Assembly (NCBI GenBank): GCA_945643635.1
Contig: CALZFC010000129.1
Location: forward strand, 597,501 to 661,500
DNA length: 64,000 nucleotides
Direction: 5' to 3'
Source of the DNA: Allodiplogaster sudhausi
Taxonomy: Eukaryota > Nematoda > Chromadorea > Rhabditida > Diplogasteridae
Positions 1-12,721 of the stretch are shown here, piece after piece. The translations under genes and the position numbers were made by a program. The notes under the pieces are model-generated. The model did no database searches. It was given only the letters and a program-made list of their open reading frames with translations, and had not been told where the DNA came from. The number at the start of each line of letters is the position of its first letter. Position 1 is the first letter of the stretch.

Positions 1-230
1 ATTCTTAGATATTTTATTTAGGCTCTGTTATTTTTGTTCCTTCGTCAATTTTTGGTTATTAAGATTGTTAATCAAAGTTGAACAGCAATTTGAATGCAAT
101 CGGGGTAGGATCTAAAGACTTTCTTATTTATAGTGGCCTTCTATAAAATAATTTTTCTAAGCGAGGAACTAGAAATGTACTGATTACGGTACTCTGTCTA
201 CAGTGCCATTATCCTGTTTAAGGGAATACC

Positions 231-825
231 CGTGCTGCCCTTCCCGCCCACGTCGTTCGTCTCCTGGATGCCCTTCCCGAGAATGTCCACCCCATGGCCC
301 AGTTCACTGCTGCCGTCGCCGTTCTCAACAACGAGAGCTAGTTCGCCGATGCGTACTCGCGAGGAGTTAAGAAGGTATACTGTAGCTGTTACACTGTTAT
401 TCGTATGACAATGAATGAGTGATTGCTTACGTGCAGACATCATACTGGGAGTACGCCTACGAGGACAGCATGGACTTGTTGGCGAAGCTGCCAACCATTG
501 CTGCCATCATCTACCGTAATCTGTACCGAGATGGTTCGGCCGTGGGAGTGATCGACCCAGCCAAGGACTGGTCTGCCAACTTCTGCCACATGCTCGGCTA
601 CGACGACCCGCTCTTCCCTGAGCTCATGCGCCTCTACCTCGTCATCCACTTTGACCACGAGGTATACCTCTTCTGATTGGAAGGCTACGGTAGATGTACA
701 AGTTGTGTGGATTGCAGGGAGACAACGTGTCTGCCCACACCTCTCACCTAGTCTGATCTGCCCTGTCCGACCCGTACCTCTCCTTCTCTGCTGCCATGGC
801 GGGCCTGGCTGATGTGTTGCTCTGA
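231..825 (+). pseudogene. CS: Citrate synthase relic (broken, retains introns)
   Basis: Three exon-like blocks (231-374, 437-661, 718-825) read in phase as the middle of mitochondrial citrate synthase, the enzyme that condenses oxaloacetate and acetyl-CoA. Recognisable motifs are [52 protein letters not shown] and the active-site-region stretch NVSAHTSHLV followed by SDPYLSFSAAM. Introns have GT and AG ends, so this is a copy of genomic DNA and not of mRNA. It is broken by TAG at 339-341, TGA at 754-756 where the family has Gly, and TGA at 823-825, just where GLAGPLHG should follow. No N-terminal or catalytic C-terminal exons are seen. TAG and TGA end other genes in this window, so recoding is unlikely. 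A functional copy elsewhere is inferred. Confidence 0.88.
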
Positions 826-1968
826 TGTGTTGCCGCGATGATTACTGTAACGAAATCGACATACCGATCTATGTGGTGAGAGTGGAATCCCCATTCTCCG
901 TTAAGTTTCCTCCAGGTATCCAATCAGATGGATAGACCAAGTAGACCGTTGGTGGATTACGGTACTCACCGTTCGGTTACGGTAATGGGAACTACCAATG
1001 GATTATTCTCTGTTATTTTCCTACTTTATTTTTTCTGTTATCTAGTAATAATGCTACGTTGTCTTTGTTCGAGTATTTTTCTGTGATGTATGCACCGGTG
1101 CTTTGTTTACCGGGGCAAGAATTCTTACTTGTCGACTCGCAGAATTGAACCCACATTCTCTTTCTAGCTTACCTGTGATTTTGTACACTTATAGCCTTTG
1201 AATGCCTTATTAGCCTATTTTTCCTTTCTTACTCCTTCCGCCTCCTTTCTCCATTTGAGTAGAGGTTGTCTGCCTCTGTCATCCATGAGTTTCTCTTCGA
1301 CTCTCTTCTTCTCTTTTACACACAAGTCTACCTCCTCACATTCCATTTTTCTCTTTGTCCACTTTTATTGTTTTCAAAGTTAATATGCTTTTGGTGATAA
1401 TAAAAGTGAATAAGTTACTCATGTCTCTCAACACCAATCTCTCAATACCAAATTTATAAATGTCGCGATTTGCGAGATAATCAAAACGCTGACGATGAGC
1501 ATCCTTTTCATATAGTCGACCGGGTCGCATATTTGGGAACATTTCTTCTCACACAGTAAAGTATGAGCCGTGACAATTTTAGAATATCCGAATGTTGAGT
1601 CAAAATAAGAAATTCCCAAAAAGGGGAATACAAAATGTTCCCCCTTTGAAACACCTTAATATGTTTCACTGAAATTTCACTCAGCTCAAAATAAAATGTT
1701 CATTAACTTTTGATCAAACTGGCGTCAGTTTAATCAAGATTAATAGCACGGCTGGGATATCTTTCTACAGGCTGATTTTAGTAAGAGTGCAGAACTCTAG
1801 TCTCTCCTTCTCTCTTTCTCTGGCACTCTCTTCCCGTTCCCTTTGTTCTCACCTCCGTCACTCCCTATCTCTCAGCCCTTCTCTGTTTATATCTGCCACT
1901 CCAATCGCACCAGCCGTTACCAGTCTCACCATGCTGACCACACACGCAGCAGATGTGCGCTATAAGTA

Positions 1969-2023
<55 letters not shown>

Positions 2024-2373
2024 CCTCCCTTCCTCCCTAGTTCACCCTCTTTCTCTCGTTCTCTTTTTCCCAGTCTCTCCTTCCCCTTGATCTTCTCTGC
2101 CTTCAGACACTCAATGGGAGCACTTGAGCTTCTCCTTACCGTAACACATATGGCAGGAAGAGTTGAAGCACATGAAGAGTGGCAAACAATGGAAAGACCT
2201 TGCCTAAGGCAGCCGATCTTCTCCGGTTTGATATGCAGAATCCGAATTCAGTGGTGGAGGAGGGGGGGTTGAATCAGAGAATGGAACGAACTATATTATC
2301 TTACTTAATGATAATTTGTCTTCTTCATTTCCTGTCGAGAAGAAAACTTTGAGCTTCCAGATGCCAGCACTGT

Positions 2374-2376
2374 CGC

Positions 2377-2433
<57 letters not shown>

Positions 2434-2470
2434 GTCTCTCTCTCTGTCTCTCTGTCCCTCTGTCTCTCTG

Positions 2471-2514
<44 letters not shown>

Positions 2515-2515
2515 G

Positions 2516-2612
<97 letters not shown>
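2374..2612. repeat. (CT)n microsatellite with CTGT interruptions
   Basis: About 240 bp of almost pure CT dinucleotides broken by regular CTGTCT and CTCGTCT variants. The open frames across it on both strands (Ser-Leu on +, Arg-Glu on -) are by-products of the repeat. Confidence 0.97.
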
Positions 2613-3461
2613 TACTCCAATTCGTGCCCTTGCCCATTTTTTCTACTTGCCAATACTGAAGATTTATTTCGTGAAAGGTTAACCATACTTTTTGAGAAGC
2701 AGACTGCCATTATTCTTCTGTTATGGCATTTTCATAAGTAGATTCAAAGGAGCCCAAGTGGAAAAGGATTACGAGTACGTGTCATTCTCGCTCCGCTGTG
2801 TTGGAAATCTGGAAATAGGATCTGGTTGGGGAAGGGGGGATCCTGGATTCGGGGAGGCCCGGGGGGCATGGATGTCACCGCTTCTTCTCTTCGCTTCCCT
2901 TCTCGGATTCCGTCTTCCTCTCGTGGAAGAACAGAAATTCGATGAGGTTTCCGGGCCCACCTTCTCCTCTTGGCTTTATTTCATTTCTTCCCTCGAATAC
3001 TAATTCAGTCGCCGTCCCCTTACAATCTCTTATCTCTCCCGAGAGAACTCCTGGCCAAGTGTTATAATTCACTAAAGTAATGCCAAAGGATGATTCTCGG
3101 CCCGGACGGAAATGAAAATGCTCCCCTCTACTTGGGTGGGTTCCTTTTCCCGCATCTGTGAATCCATTCAGTCAACGAGGTTTCTATGTCGTCGCCATCA
3201 AAGGAAGGCTAATTAGTAGGATAGTAAAATAGACAAGCCGGAAGGGATGATCATTGAAAGAGACGAGTGACAGAGAGTGACAGAGAGAGAGAGAGAGGGA
3301 GAGAGAGAGAGATTGAGAATGTGTTGAAGAACGAGAGAGTGGCAGAGATGGGTAAGACATGAAAAAGAAATGGGTGGGCAGGTGCAGAGGAGAGGGTTGC
3401 TGCTGAAAGGATGAAGACGCGCCTTGAGATTTGCGTCCTTTTTACCCCATTTCAGGCACTG

Positions 3462-3529
3462 TCCGCCGCGCTTTGGCGCTGTGGTTAGACATGATTCCGC
3501 CGCGCTTTGGCGCTGTGGTTAGACATGAT
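3462..3529. repeat. Perfect 34-bp direct repeat, two copies
   Basis: Two exact adjacent copies (3462-3495 and 3496-3529) of a GC-rich unit beginning TCCGCCGCGCTTTGGCGCTG and ending TTAGACATGAT. The unit contains the short inverted pair GCGC-TTTG-GCGC. It stands out from the purine-rich surroundings. Confidence 0.95.
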
Positions 3530-3906
3530 ATGTCGGGAGAGAGACAGAGAGAAAGAGAGAACGAGTGAGAGAGAGAGTGGGCGAGAGAAAGAGAGAGTGG
3601 GAGAGAGAAAGAGATAGTAGGAGAGAGAAAGAGAGAGAGGGAGAGAAAAAGAAAGTAATAGTAAAAAGAACAAAAATGAGTCAGAAATAGTGAATTAGAA
3701 TAGGATAAATAAAAAGAAAACTAATAGAGAGAGAAGACAAGAGGAGGATAAGGTTAGGGCGAAGATTGGAAAGAGGGAACTGCGCTTTTCCTTCAGGCCA
3801 GCAGGCCCTTCATGGACTCCTCTAGCAGAGTCACAGGCGTAATGCAATAGCTGCCAACAAGGGGAAGATAGAGAGTGGAAATGAGAGAGAGTGAGAGTGC
3901 GAAAGG

Positions 3907-3954
<48 letters not shown>

Positions 3955-4148
3955 GAGAGAGAAAGAAGCATCTAGACAGAGAGAATGTCTCTGTAGATGT
4001 GGGTGCTGATCGAATTAACAATCCTGATTCCACTGCCTCCTTCCCACTTTCAGCTGATGCACCAGCGATTACTGTAGCATTTATTCGTTCAGAAAATTGA
4101 GAAAGAGAGATGTAGCAAGAGAAAAAGGGCGAGAATGAGGGAGACAGA

Positions 4149-4190
<42 letters not shown>

Positions 4191-4889
4191 CCATTGACTA
4201 AAGAGACAAGGAACAGGAAAGCCAGTCTGTATTTACCAGGTGTCAGCTGTTTTCTTCCCATTTGTTTTCCTTCGGAGACGAATTGAAGCGGCCTTCTATA
4301 GCGGATTTACCTTTCCACAACAAATGTGGGACAAAACTAAAATGAAGATGGGAGAGAAGACAGAGACAGGCAGCGGCAGAGACAGAGAGAGAGAGAGAGA
4401 CAGGGAGAGAGAGACAGAGATAGAGAGAGGGAAAGAAATACAAGAAGAGAAAGACAAGGAAAGAGATGCAGGGAGAGAGAGACCGGGAGAAAGAGAGACT
4501 AAGCATAGAAGAAAAGCGTAGAGAGAGTGGTTCCTAGAGTACTAATTCCTCATACTCTTTCTCTTTATCATTGTATTCTCTCTCGTCCTTTTCTCTCTTC
4601 CTTTCCTTATTTCTCTGGCACTCTTTTAGAATGCTTTACTTTGCGCTTTCTTTTGTTTGCACACGCTTAGGGATTTAGCGAGGTGTAGATACTGTATGAA
4701 AGAACGGTCGGGGGGGGGGGCAATAATAGAATAGAAAGGGTCACAACAACTCGTTACGCCTGAGGACTGAAAGGGCAGGGTAACAAAAGAGAGATGGTGA
4801 CTGGCAGCCTAAGATAGTAAAAGAAAGTGAGTGAAAGAGAATGATCGAGGATGAGTGAGAGAGTGAAAGTGGTAGTTAGACACAGAGAG

Positions 4890-5156
4890 AGAGAGAAAGA
4901 GAAAGAGAAAGAGAAAGAGAAAGAGAAAGAGAAAGAGAAAGAGAGAGAGTATGGGTAAGTGAGAGACTGAGGCAGAGTCTGAGAGTGTGAGAAGCACTGA
5001 CGACACAGAGAGAGAGAGAAAGAGAAAGAGAAAGAGAAAGAGAAAGAGAAAGAGAAAGAGAAAGTGAAAGAGAAAGAGAAAGAGAAAGAGAAAGAGAGAG
5101 AGAGTATGGGTAAGTGAGAGACTGAGACAGAGTCTGAGAGTGTGAGAAGCACTGAC
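4890..5156. repeat. GAAAGA tract with a duplicated donor-side intron segment
   Basis: Two tracts of AGAAAG units are each followed by nearly the same 55-60 bp stretch (about 4945-5003 and 5103-5156: GAGAGTATGGGTAAGTGAGA onward to GAAGCACTGA). The right copy abuts the 3' end of the Islet homeodomain exon and includes its splice donor (read on the minus strand). The left copy repeats that donor-side sequence inside the intron. Confidence 0.85.
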
Positions 5157-5357
5157 TCTCTGCGCGCTGAGCTCGCACTCCTTCATCTGAATCTGCCTCT
5201 TCTTGTCCTTGCATCTCTTATTCTGGAACCACACCCGAATGACTCGCGGATTCAGTCCGGTCGCCTCCACAAGGTGCTCCTGCAGCAGCATCAGCTCCTC
5301 TCTTCCTGTTCATCTCGCCTCTCTTCCTCTCACTCTATCTCTTCTCTCTCTCTCTTC

Positions 5358-5389
<32 letters not shown>

Positions 5390-6776
5390 GTCTCTCTTTG
5401 TCTCTCTCTCTCTCTAACCTTCGTGACAGCGTCCGGCCTTGAGTTTTGATTGTAGATCCTCTTCAGAATCGCTAGTTGGTTTTCGTTGAGAACCGTTCTT
5501 ACACGTGTAGTCTTACATAAAAATTTCTTATGTTGATTAATATAGATAGATAAAAATCTGAAACCTGCTTTTCCTTCTTTTTCTTCCCTGAAGTCCCTTG
5601 CGACTGTGAGCTGCCGTTGAAGACTGGAGAAGTTATCACTTCGTCTGACTTGACAGAACTAAATGGTATTGGCCTTATCTAGGCGATACGGTAATCAGTT
5701 ATGGACAAATAGAAAAGGAAATTGGGAATAAGAGAAGAGAAAGAGAGAGGGAGAAGAAAGAGACGTACGTGGGAGTTGTGGATGAAGCGGGTGGTGGCAG
5801 AGGAGCATTTGCATCTTCTCTACCTGCCAACGAGTCGGAAGATCCTCCGAGACAAGATCTGTCTGGCCAGGAGTAGTCGTCATCACCGAAGAGAGAGAGC
5901 GAAGGAGTGAGGGAACAGCGATCGGGCTGGAAAGAAGGGAGTGGCGGGGGATGGGAAGGGGGACTGACATCCACAGTCGGAGGGAGAGGGCGAGGGGGAG
6001 AAGAAGAAGCACACTCCACATGGCACACCAGTCGGTCACTCTTCATCACGTACTCTTCCCCCGTCTTGAGTCTCCTGAAGTACGAAGATGGAAATGGAAG
6101 GGGGAGGAGTGGCAGACTTCGTGCAGACGGAACAAGAGAAGCAGTCGACATGGTAGGAGAGATGGCGGGCGGAGATCACGAATTCATTTCGAGTAAAGAC
6201 CCCTCCACAGCCCGTGCACTTCGTTCCAAATTCTCTGAACAATCAGAAATGTACGAGATTTGAATTTGCCGCCGTCCGCACCCTCATTTGCGCTTGCTCT
6301 TTCCAGGCTGCGGGTTTCTGCGTCCTGTGAAATAGCATGCGAGAATGAGAGTTCTTCGTTGAAGTGTGGAAGCGGAAATTTGCATGCATTTATTCCCTTT
6401 AGGTATAAATTTGCGAAATATGGTCGGGCACCGAAGGAAAGAATGAGATGAGATTTGGGAAGAGGAATGCTTTATTTCTACTCCAATGAGAGAGAGGACA
6501 GGCCATGGCAGATGAGCCGATTGCACTGCCCTGCCTGTCATGCTTCATTTGCTTCTGTCGGTCTCAATAAGATGGTAGCTAATTGAAGAAGAGACTCGCC
6601 TTCCATCCTCTTCCTTCATGACACCTTCCCCATCTCTCTCTCTCTCTTCCCTGCAATGCCCAATCTCTACATCCCAAAACAGTCCATCTGTGTAACCCTT
6701 TCCCGGATAGTCACCATATATTCGTGTTTCTCTTTCACTTTTTCTTCCTTTCTTTCTCGTTCTACTACGATTTCAC

Positions 6777-6811
<35 letters not shown>

Positions 6812-7520
6812 GGCTTTCTCTCTCTCCATTGCCTGTCTTCCATTGCTGTCACCTTGGCGTGAATGCCTTCCATTCTTCTGCTAACTTTCTCATGCTCCGT
6901 TCCCTTGGCAGCAATGAAGTGTGAAGATAGCAGGGAAGATAATAGGAATACAATGAGCATGGAGGATTACCCCCGGATTGATTATATCAGGCTGATATCT
7001 GCCGGCTTCTTCCGTTCTTCTCAGCTCCAACAGAATACTTCATTCTTTGTTCAACAAGGGAGGAACACAGGCGATTTTTCTTCAGTTAAGTTGAAAAGAA
7101 CACCCACGAAGAAGAGCAACTGTCAGCCGATTTGCTACGGCTTGGGTCATTATTCCTCCTTCTAACGGCCGGAGGAATTGCCACAGGCACTATTTAGAAT
7201 CGCTCTCTTTCTCTTTCTATCTCTCTCTCTCTCTCTCTGTCTCTGTCTCTCTCTGTCTCTCTCTGTCTCTCTCTCTCTCTCTGTCTCTCTCTCTTTCTCT
7301 CACCCTCTTGCTTCTATCTCCAGTTCTCCCTAACCATCACGCTTCCCCTTTTTTCCTCTCTTATATCTTTTGGAAAAGGTGCTAATGGAGAAGAGTAGAG
7401 CAGTGGCTTCCTTCCGGAAAGGCGTGAGCCCTCTGGACATGAAAGATGTCCGGCAGTGAAGGAGGAGGTGCACGGATATCCCGATGGAGTCATAGGCACT
7501 CTCTCATCTTATTGCGGGAA

Positions 7521-7555
<35 letters not shown>

Positions 7556-8369
7556 GCGAGAGAGAGAGAGAGCGAGAGAGAGAGAGCAAGAGAGTGAGAG
7601 AGAAAGACTGAAGACGGTGCGGAAACTAACTAAAGGAATCCGCGAAGAACGGGCGCCAATGGCGGCTGATGTGAGAGGGCGAAGATGAGAAAAAAGAGTC
7701 GATTGCTAACCTCATGTAATGCTCTCGGCAGAAGGTGAGGCCATTCTTAACGAACGCGGTTGAGGTCTCATCCAGGAACGTGGCACATACACAACACTGC
7801 AAGAAAGAGAGACTGAGAGAGTAGAGAGAAAGAGAGAGCGAGAGAGAGAAAGAGGACTATTTCAGTGATAGAGAGAGGGAGAGAGAGAGAGAGATACTTG
7901 ACATCACGCGATTCAGCTCTGTTCATGAATTACAGATGCCAGGTTGAGTAAGTGTTCAGTTTCTAGCAACTGGTCAATAAATGAGAGGTTGAAATTAAGC
8001 GAAAGAGAGTAGGAAGACAGCAAGACGGCGAGAGAGTGTGAAAGAGAAGCAGAGAAAGAAAGAAGGGGCCACGGGGGTCGAGTTTGGGCGGGAAATCCCG
8101 TTGTCCCCTCGGGCGATTCGACTCTTTAGGGGTCATGAGCCAGGCAAGAGGAAACTCGCCGCGGGTGCACGTGTTTTGTTTGCTTTTATCCGAGGAAGCG
8201 AGAGAGCAACAGATTGAAGAGAGCGCAGAGAAAAAGCAACGAGGAACAGAGGGAGAATGAAACTGTACACTCTTGTCTTTCTACGTGAGTCTATGCAATC
8301 GGAAACCGACAAACAAGAAAAGAAGAGAAGATGATGTTAGAGATACTACGACATACTCAGAAAAGGAAG

Positions 8370-8413
<44 letters not shown>

Positions 8414-8433
8414 AGAGAGAGAAGAGAGAGAGA

Positions 8434-8465
<32 letters not shown>

Positions 8466-8826
8466 AGAGAGAGAGAGACGAGGCTGCCTTTGATCCAGGG
8501 CTCGTGGTCGTTCTCACCTACGGATTCAGCAAATTAGAATTAAGCCAAAAAACTTTTGACAAAAACCTTGAGAAAATTTTTTAAGCATATATAATTGCGG
8601 CATCGGTGCGAAAACAATAACGTACGAGAATGGAAGGAAAAGTAAAGAAGGGGAGAAATAGCGAGAGGGGGTTAGAGGGAGAGAGAGAAAGAGAGAGAGA
8701 GGGAGGGAGAGGGATAGAGAGAGGGGGAGAGATAGGGGGAGAAGTAGAGATAGAAACAAACCTTGAGGCAAGCAGCATGGTATTCGAGGTTGGGCTGGAC
8801 GTGCATGATGTAACGGTCGATGATCT
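5157..8826 (-). CDS. Islet-class LIM-homeodomain transcription factor (partial)
   Basis: DNA-binding regulator of neuronal fate. Seven minus-strand exons join in phase: 8762-8826 and 7711-7796 (LIM 1, with YHAACLK and TFCREHYMR), 6118-6234 and 5769-6074 (LIM 2, with [12 protein letters not shown], then [11 protein letters not shown] across a 43-nt intron, then a Pro/Ser linker), 5565-5658 (KKKKEKQ), and 5419-5511 plus 5157-5279 (homeodomain, [20 protein letters not shown] through [14 protein letters not shown]). The homeodomain matches ISL1/ISL2 almost throughout, including the [10 protein letters not shown] start and the [11 protein letters not shown] recognition-helix end. The first exon, with the initial CxxCG of LIM 1, was not found, nor was the C-terminal part after KECELSAQR. 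Introns are largely (GA)n/(CT)n. Confidence 0.9.
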
Positions 8827-8962
8827 CTGCAAGAGTCATCACTGTTCAAATGAAACTAGCAGACAGGGAGGGAAAATTGCAAAGGGTGGCGAACCAAGTT
8901 GGCAAGCTGTACACGATGGACGGCGGGTTGGGGGAGATCTCTCTGAAAATAAGGAGAAGGAG

Positions 8963-8999
<37 letters not shown>

Positions 9000-9150
9000 G
9001 AGAGAGGAAGAGAGATATAGAGAGATGGAGGGAGAGAGGCAGATAGAGGGAGAGGGAGAAAGTCACAGACAGCGAGAAGTAGAGAAGGCGAATATAAGGA
9101 TATAAGCAAATAATAAGGAATGAAATAATGAACGTCGCTGCCTATCATTA

Positions 9151-9549
9151 TCTTTCTCAGTCTGCATATCTCTGTGATGTCCGTTCCTCGCTCTCTCTTT
9201 CTCAGTCTGCATATCTCTGTCCTCTCCCTTCCTCGCTCTCTCTTTCTCAGTCTGCATTTCTCTGTCCTCTCCGTTCCTCGCTCTCTCTTTCTCAGTCTGC
9301 ATATCTCTGTCCTCTCCCTTCCTCGCTCTCTCTTTCTCAGTCTGCATTTCTCTGTCCTCTCCGTTCCTCGCTCTCTCTTTCTCAGTCTGCATATCTCTGT
9401 CCTCTCCCTTCCTCGCTCTCTCTTTCTCAGTCTGCATTTCTCTGTCCTCTCCCTTCCTCGCTCTCTCTTTCTCAGTCTGCATATCTCTGTCCTCTCCCTT
9501 CCTCGCCCTCTCTTTCTCAGTCTGCATTTCTCTGTCCTCTCCCTTCCTC
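9151..9549. repeat. 45-bp minisatellite, about nine copies, with 90-bp higher-order period
   Basis: Unit of 45 bp beginning TCTTTCTCAGTCTGCATATC. Alternate units differ at fixed places (CATATCTC versus CATTTCTC, and CTCCCTT versus CTCCGTT), so the array is largely built of 90-bp dimers. The first unit carries TGATGTC instead of TCCTCTC. Forty-five is divisible by three, so all frames stay open and give artefactual repeat proteins on both strands. Confidence 0.95.
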
Positions 9550-9761
9550 ATCTAATCGTTCCTTCACCTCTTTCACTTCCACAACCTCGTAATATTTTCC
9601 TTCTTTACTTCACTCACTATTTTCGTCTCGGTCTGTTCAATCTTCTTCCCTTCCAGGTCTCTCATAAAGTGACATGGACTGTCGAAAGCGCTGATTTCTC
9701 GAGGGACCAGGAAAGGCAAGACGAGGAGGGTGGAAAGACAGAGGGAAAATGAGAGAGAGAG

Positions 9762-9792
<31 letters not shown>

Positions 9793-10288
9793 GAGGAAAG
9801 AGAGAAAGAGGCACTTCCCTCCCATGTTGAGAGAGAGAAAGGGAGGGCAACAAATAAAGAGAGAAAAGAGTGCATCCTTTACACCTGGCGAGAGAGAACA
9901 ACTCGGATATATCTGATCGAGGCTTTGAAATGGAAAGCATTGATTTACCAGTGCCAAGAATGCTTGTCAGAATGGAAATTGGTGGCTGTCAAGAGTAATG
10001 AAGACGAGAGAAGTCCAAGGAAGGCAAGGAGAAGTTGTGGAGGGAGAAAGAGAGGGAAACGAGAATAAGGGAGAATGCAAGAGAAGAGGGAAGAGAGTGG
10101 ATGAAAGACGCCGAGGATAAGTGCCAAGTTGGGCAGAAGAAGCACCGCTTCTCCCTACCAGCTACGCTCGTTTCCGCGCAAATGACATGTCAGGTTGGCT
10201 GGCGCAGAGTGGGTGCGAAAGAGAGAGAGCAACATAGACAGCAAGAGAGATATAAGCATCATACAATGAGGTAGAGAGACACAGAGAG

Positions 10289-10339
<51 letters not shown>

Positions 10340-11285
10340 AAGGGAGCGTGTGGGGTCAGGAAGAAGCGACCAAAAGAAAAGAGGTGGTAAGATCACCTGG
10401 ATATGTACATAGAATAGCTACGGAAGCGCATGCAAGTTAACAATTAACAGAGTGGAGAAAAAGGTACTTGTGCCACGGAGTGAGATGAGAATAATAGAAA
10501 GTAGCAAGGTGACGAAATGGGGGGAGAATAGCGGAAAAGTGCGAAGTACCTGGAAGAGAGATGAGCCACGAGAAATACCCTCCATCCACCACAACCATAC
10601 GACCGTTCCGAGGTAAAGGAAAAAGACCATTGGCAAGGAGTCATTGGACAATTATGAAAAGAAGAGAGCGAGTGGGAAGGGGAAAGGAGAGACAGAATGC
10701 GAGAGGGAAAACAGCAAGAGAGGGAGAGAGGAAAAGAGAGAAAAGTATGAAAGCAGTGGAAACGAACTCATGGAGTGTGCGAGTGGAGTCGGTTGAGGAG
10801 GAGAAGCAGGAATCTGCTTGGGAGGAGACCAGAAGATAGCGGAGTCGAGAGGGACATGAGAAGAAGAGACGGAGGGCAGAGAGGGGAAACGGTCTCCTCC
10901 TCGGAGACAAGCAACGTGGGCAGCCAGGGTTGAGCCACGCTGCAAAGAGGGAACTCCAGCTGGAGCTACTCATTCATCCACTCCTACCACCAACTGGGCG
11001 GAGTTAGAGAGAGAGAGCGAAAGATAGCAAAGGAGGAGGGAAGACGAGGGGTGAGAGGACCTTGCTTGCTTAGTAACAAGGACCCGCCCACCGCCAGGGA
11101 GAGAAGAGAGGAGAGCTACCCGTCTGCCTACGGTAGGCTGGTCTTCCTTTCATTTGTTTAGCTTCTCTCTCCATGCCATTGAATGAGAGGGACAGAATGA
11201 CTAAGTGAGAGGGAAGAGAGAGAAAGAGAGGGTGTGTGAGGTAGAGAGAGGCAATGGTAGAGAGGGAGAGAGGGAGAGAGGGAGA

Positions 11286-11328
<43 letters not shown>

Positions 11329-11740
11329 CAAGGATATATGGTAAATGTGAAAGTTTACTATGACGAGAAGAGCATGTGATGACCAAAACGAAGAGTAGTG
11401 AAATGGAGGCAAAATTGTGTTCAAGTGATATATCACGAATCAAGAGAGAGGGGGAATGGGAGAAGATTGTTTGGAGAAGAGAACGAGCTGTGAAGAGAAG
11501 AACCGACGCAAGATTTGGGGAGTCGAATCAACGTTTCATTGCCCTTTTCTTGTTATAGTACGCAAATACAATTGGTTAGGTATTAGATTACTTCATTTTC
11601 GACGAAATATACTGAAATTGGAAAACATAATGGAAGAGGCGGAAAACCGATAGCGAAAAAGCAGTGGTGTGTAAAATGAGCAAAAAATTGGAGTTATTTG
11701 AAGAGGGAGAGAAGGAACGAAAATGAGAGAAAAAGACAGT

Positions 11741-11783
<43 letters not shown>

Positions 11784-12223
11784 GAAAGGAAGTGCTGAGT
11801 TGTGTATGCATCGATGGCATGTGGCAGCAGCCATTTTGCGGGTTGGTGAGCAAGTCATCGGCAGAGTCCCAACCTGGCCTTCACCCATCCTTTGCTCCCC
11901 CCCAGCCCCAGGCTCTCTCCACAATCTGATCATGAATTGTATTGCCAAGTTAGATCTTCTCTCCATGGAGACTGGAATACTGTAGCCATTTCTCCACATA
12001 AGAACAGGTTTTCTTCCTTCACGGGACAGGTTCACGCGTTAAAAAGGCTCAACTTCGGAGAGTAATAAGAAAGAAATTGAAAGGAAGAGAAGTTGAGATA
12101 GAATAGCTTAACTAAGAATCGTTGTAGATCAGAAAGAGAGAGAAAGAGAGAGAGAGTAGCAGAGTGAGAAAAGAAAGAGAGAGAAAAAAAAGAAAGAGAG
12201 AGAGTAACAGAGTGTGAAAAGAA

Positions 12224-12270
<47 letters not shown>

Positions 12271-12686
12271 AAGAGAGAGATGGAAGAGATAACATAGGCT
12301 TGGCTGCATATTGTTAACGGTTTTGAGAGGGGCGGAAGACTGGGATGCATGAAGCAGAATGGATGGAAGAGGACAAGCCTATAACGGTGACCTCGCTTCA
12401 TCCTAACATGACCAGATTGCTTCTTCCATCTTTCCCACTCCTTTTCTCCTCTCCCTCTCTCTCCCTCTCTCTCTCACGCACTCTCTCCTTCTCTCCTTTC
12501 TCATATCCTTACCACATCCTCCTTCACCACTTTCTCTCGTCTTTTTCTTCTTAGACGGCAACATTCTCCAATTTCCTTCGATGTGCGTTTCTAATGTGAT
12601 GATTGTTGCTGCTCATGAACACAGAAGAGAAGTGAATTACAAGGAGAGCGAGCAAGAGCGGAGGCAAAGGGAAGAAGAGAGAGGAA

Positions 12687-12721
<35 letters not shown>

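Larger units (their letters stand above)
826..5156. other. No supportable gene; spacer with simple repeats
   Basis: I find no exon here with both family similarity and matching splice phase. The stretch contains (CT)n at about 1977-2033 and 2374-2612, (GA)n at 3280-3312, 3910-3960 and 4151-4190, and mixed GA-rich DNA from 3540 to 4500. The 3' part of the minus-strand Islet gene must lie in its lower end. Possible minus-strand coding pieces at 4000-4075 and 3780-3860 could not be joined in phase to the homeodomain exon. Confidence 0.5.

Noticed and set aside
231..825. Processed (retrotransposed) citrate synthase pseudogene
   Set aside because: Two introns with normal ends remain between the coding blocks, so the copy came from genomic DNA.
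231..825. Stop-codon recoding in this organism
   Set aside because: TAG, TGA and TAA all end other well-formed genes in the window (polybromo TAG, DUF148-like TGA, UPF0057 TAA).
1128..1165. tRNA-like B box (GGGTTCAATTC on the minus strand)
   Set aside because: The flanking bases do not pair as a T-stem and no A box or acceptor stem is present at the right distance.
1787..2741. Long Ser/Leu or Arg/Glu open frames on both strands
   Set aside because: They coincide with (CT)n/(GA)n repeats, have no conserved motif and no codon-like signal. The same applies to most long frames at 3.5-5.2, 8.3-9.1, 13.4-14.5, 34.6-35.6, 44.5-45.0, 48.1-50.5 and 58.1-58.6 kb.
9128..9752. Repeat-containing protein of about 190 residues
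   Set aside because: The frame is open only because the minisatellite unit is 45 bp. All three frames on both strands are open and none has a gene context.
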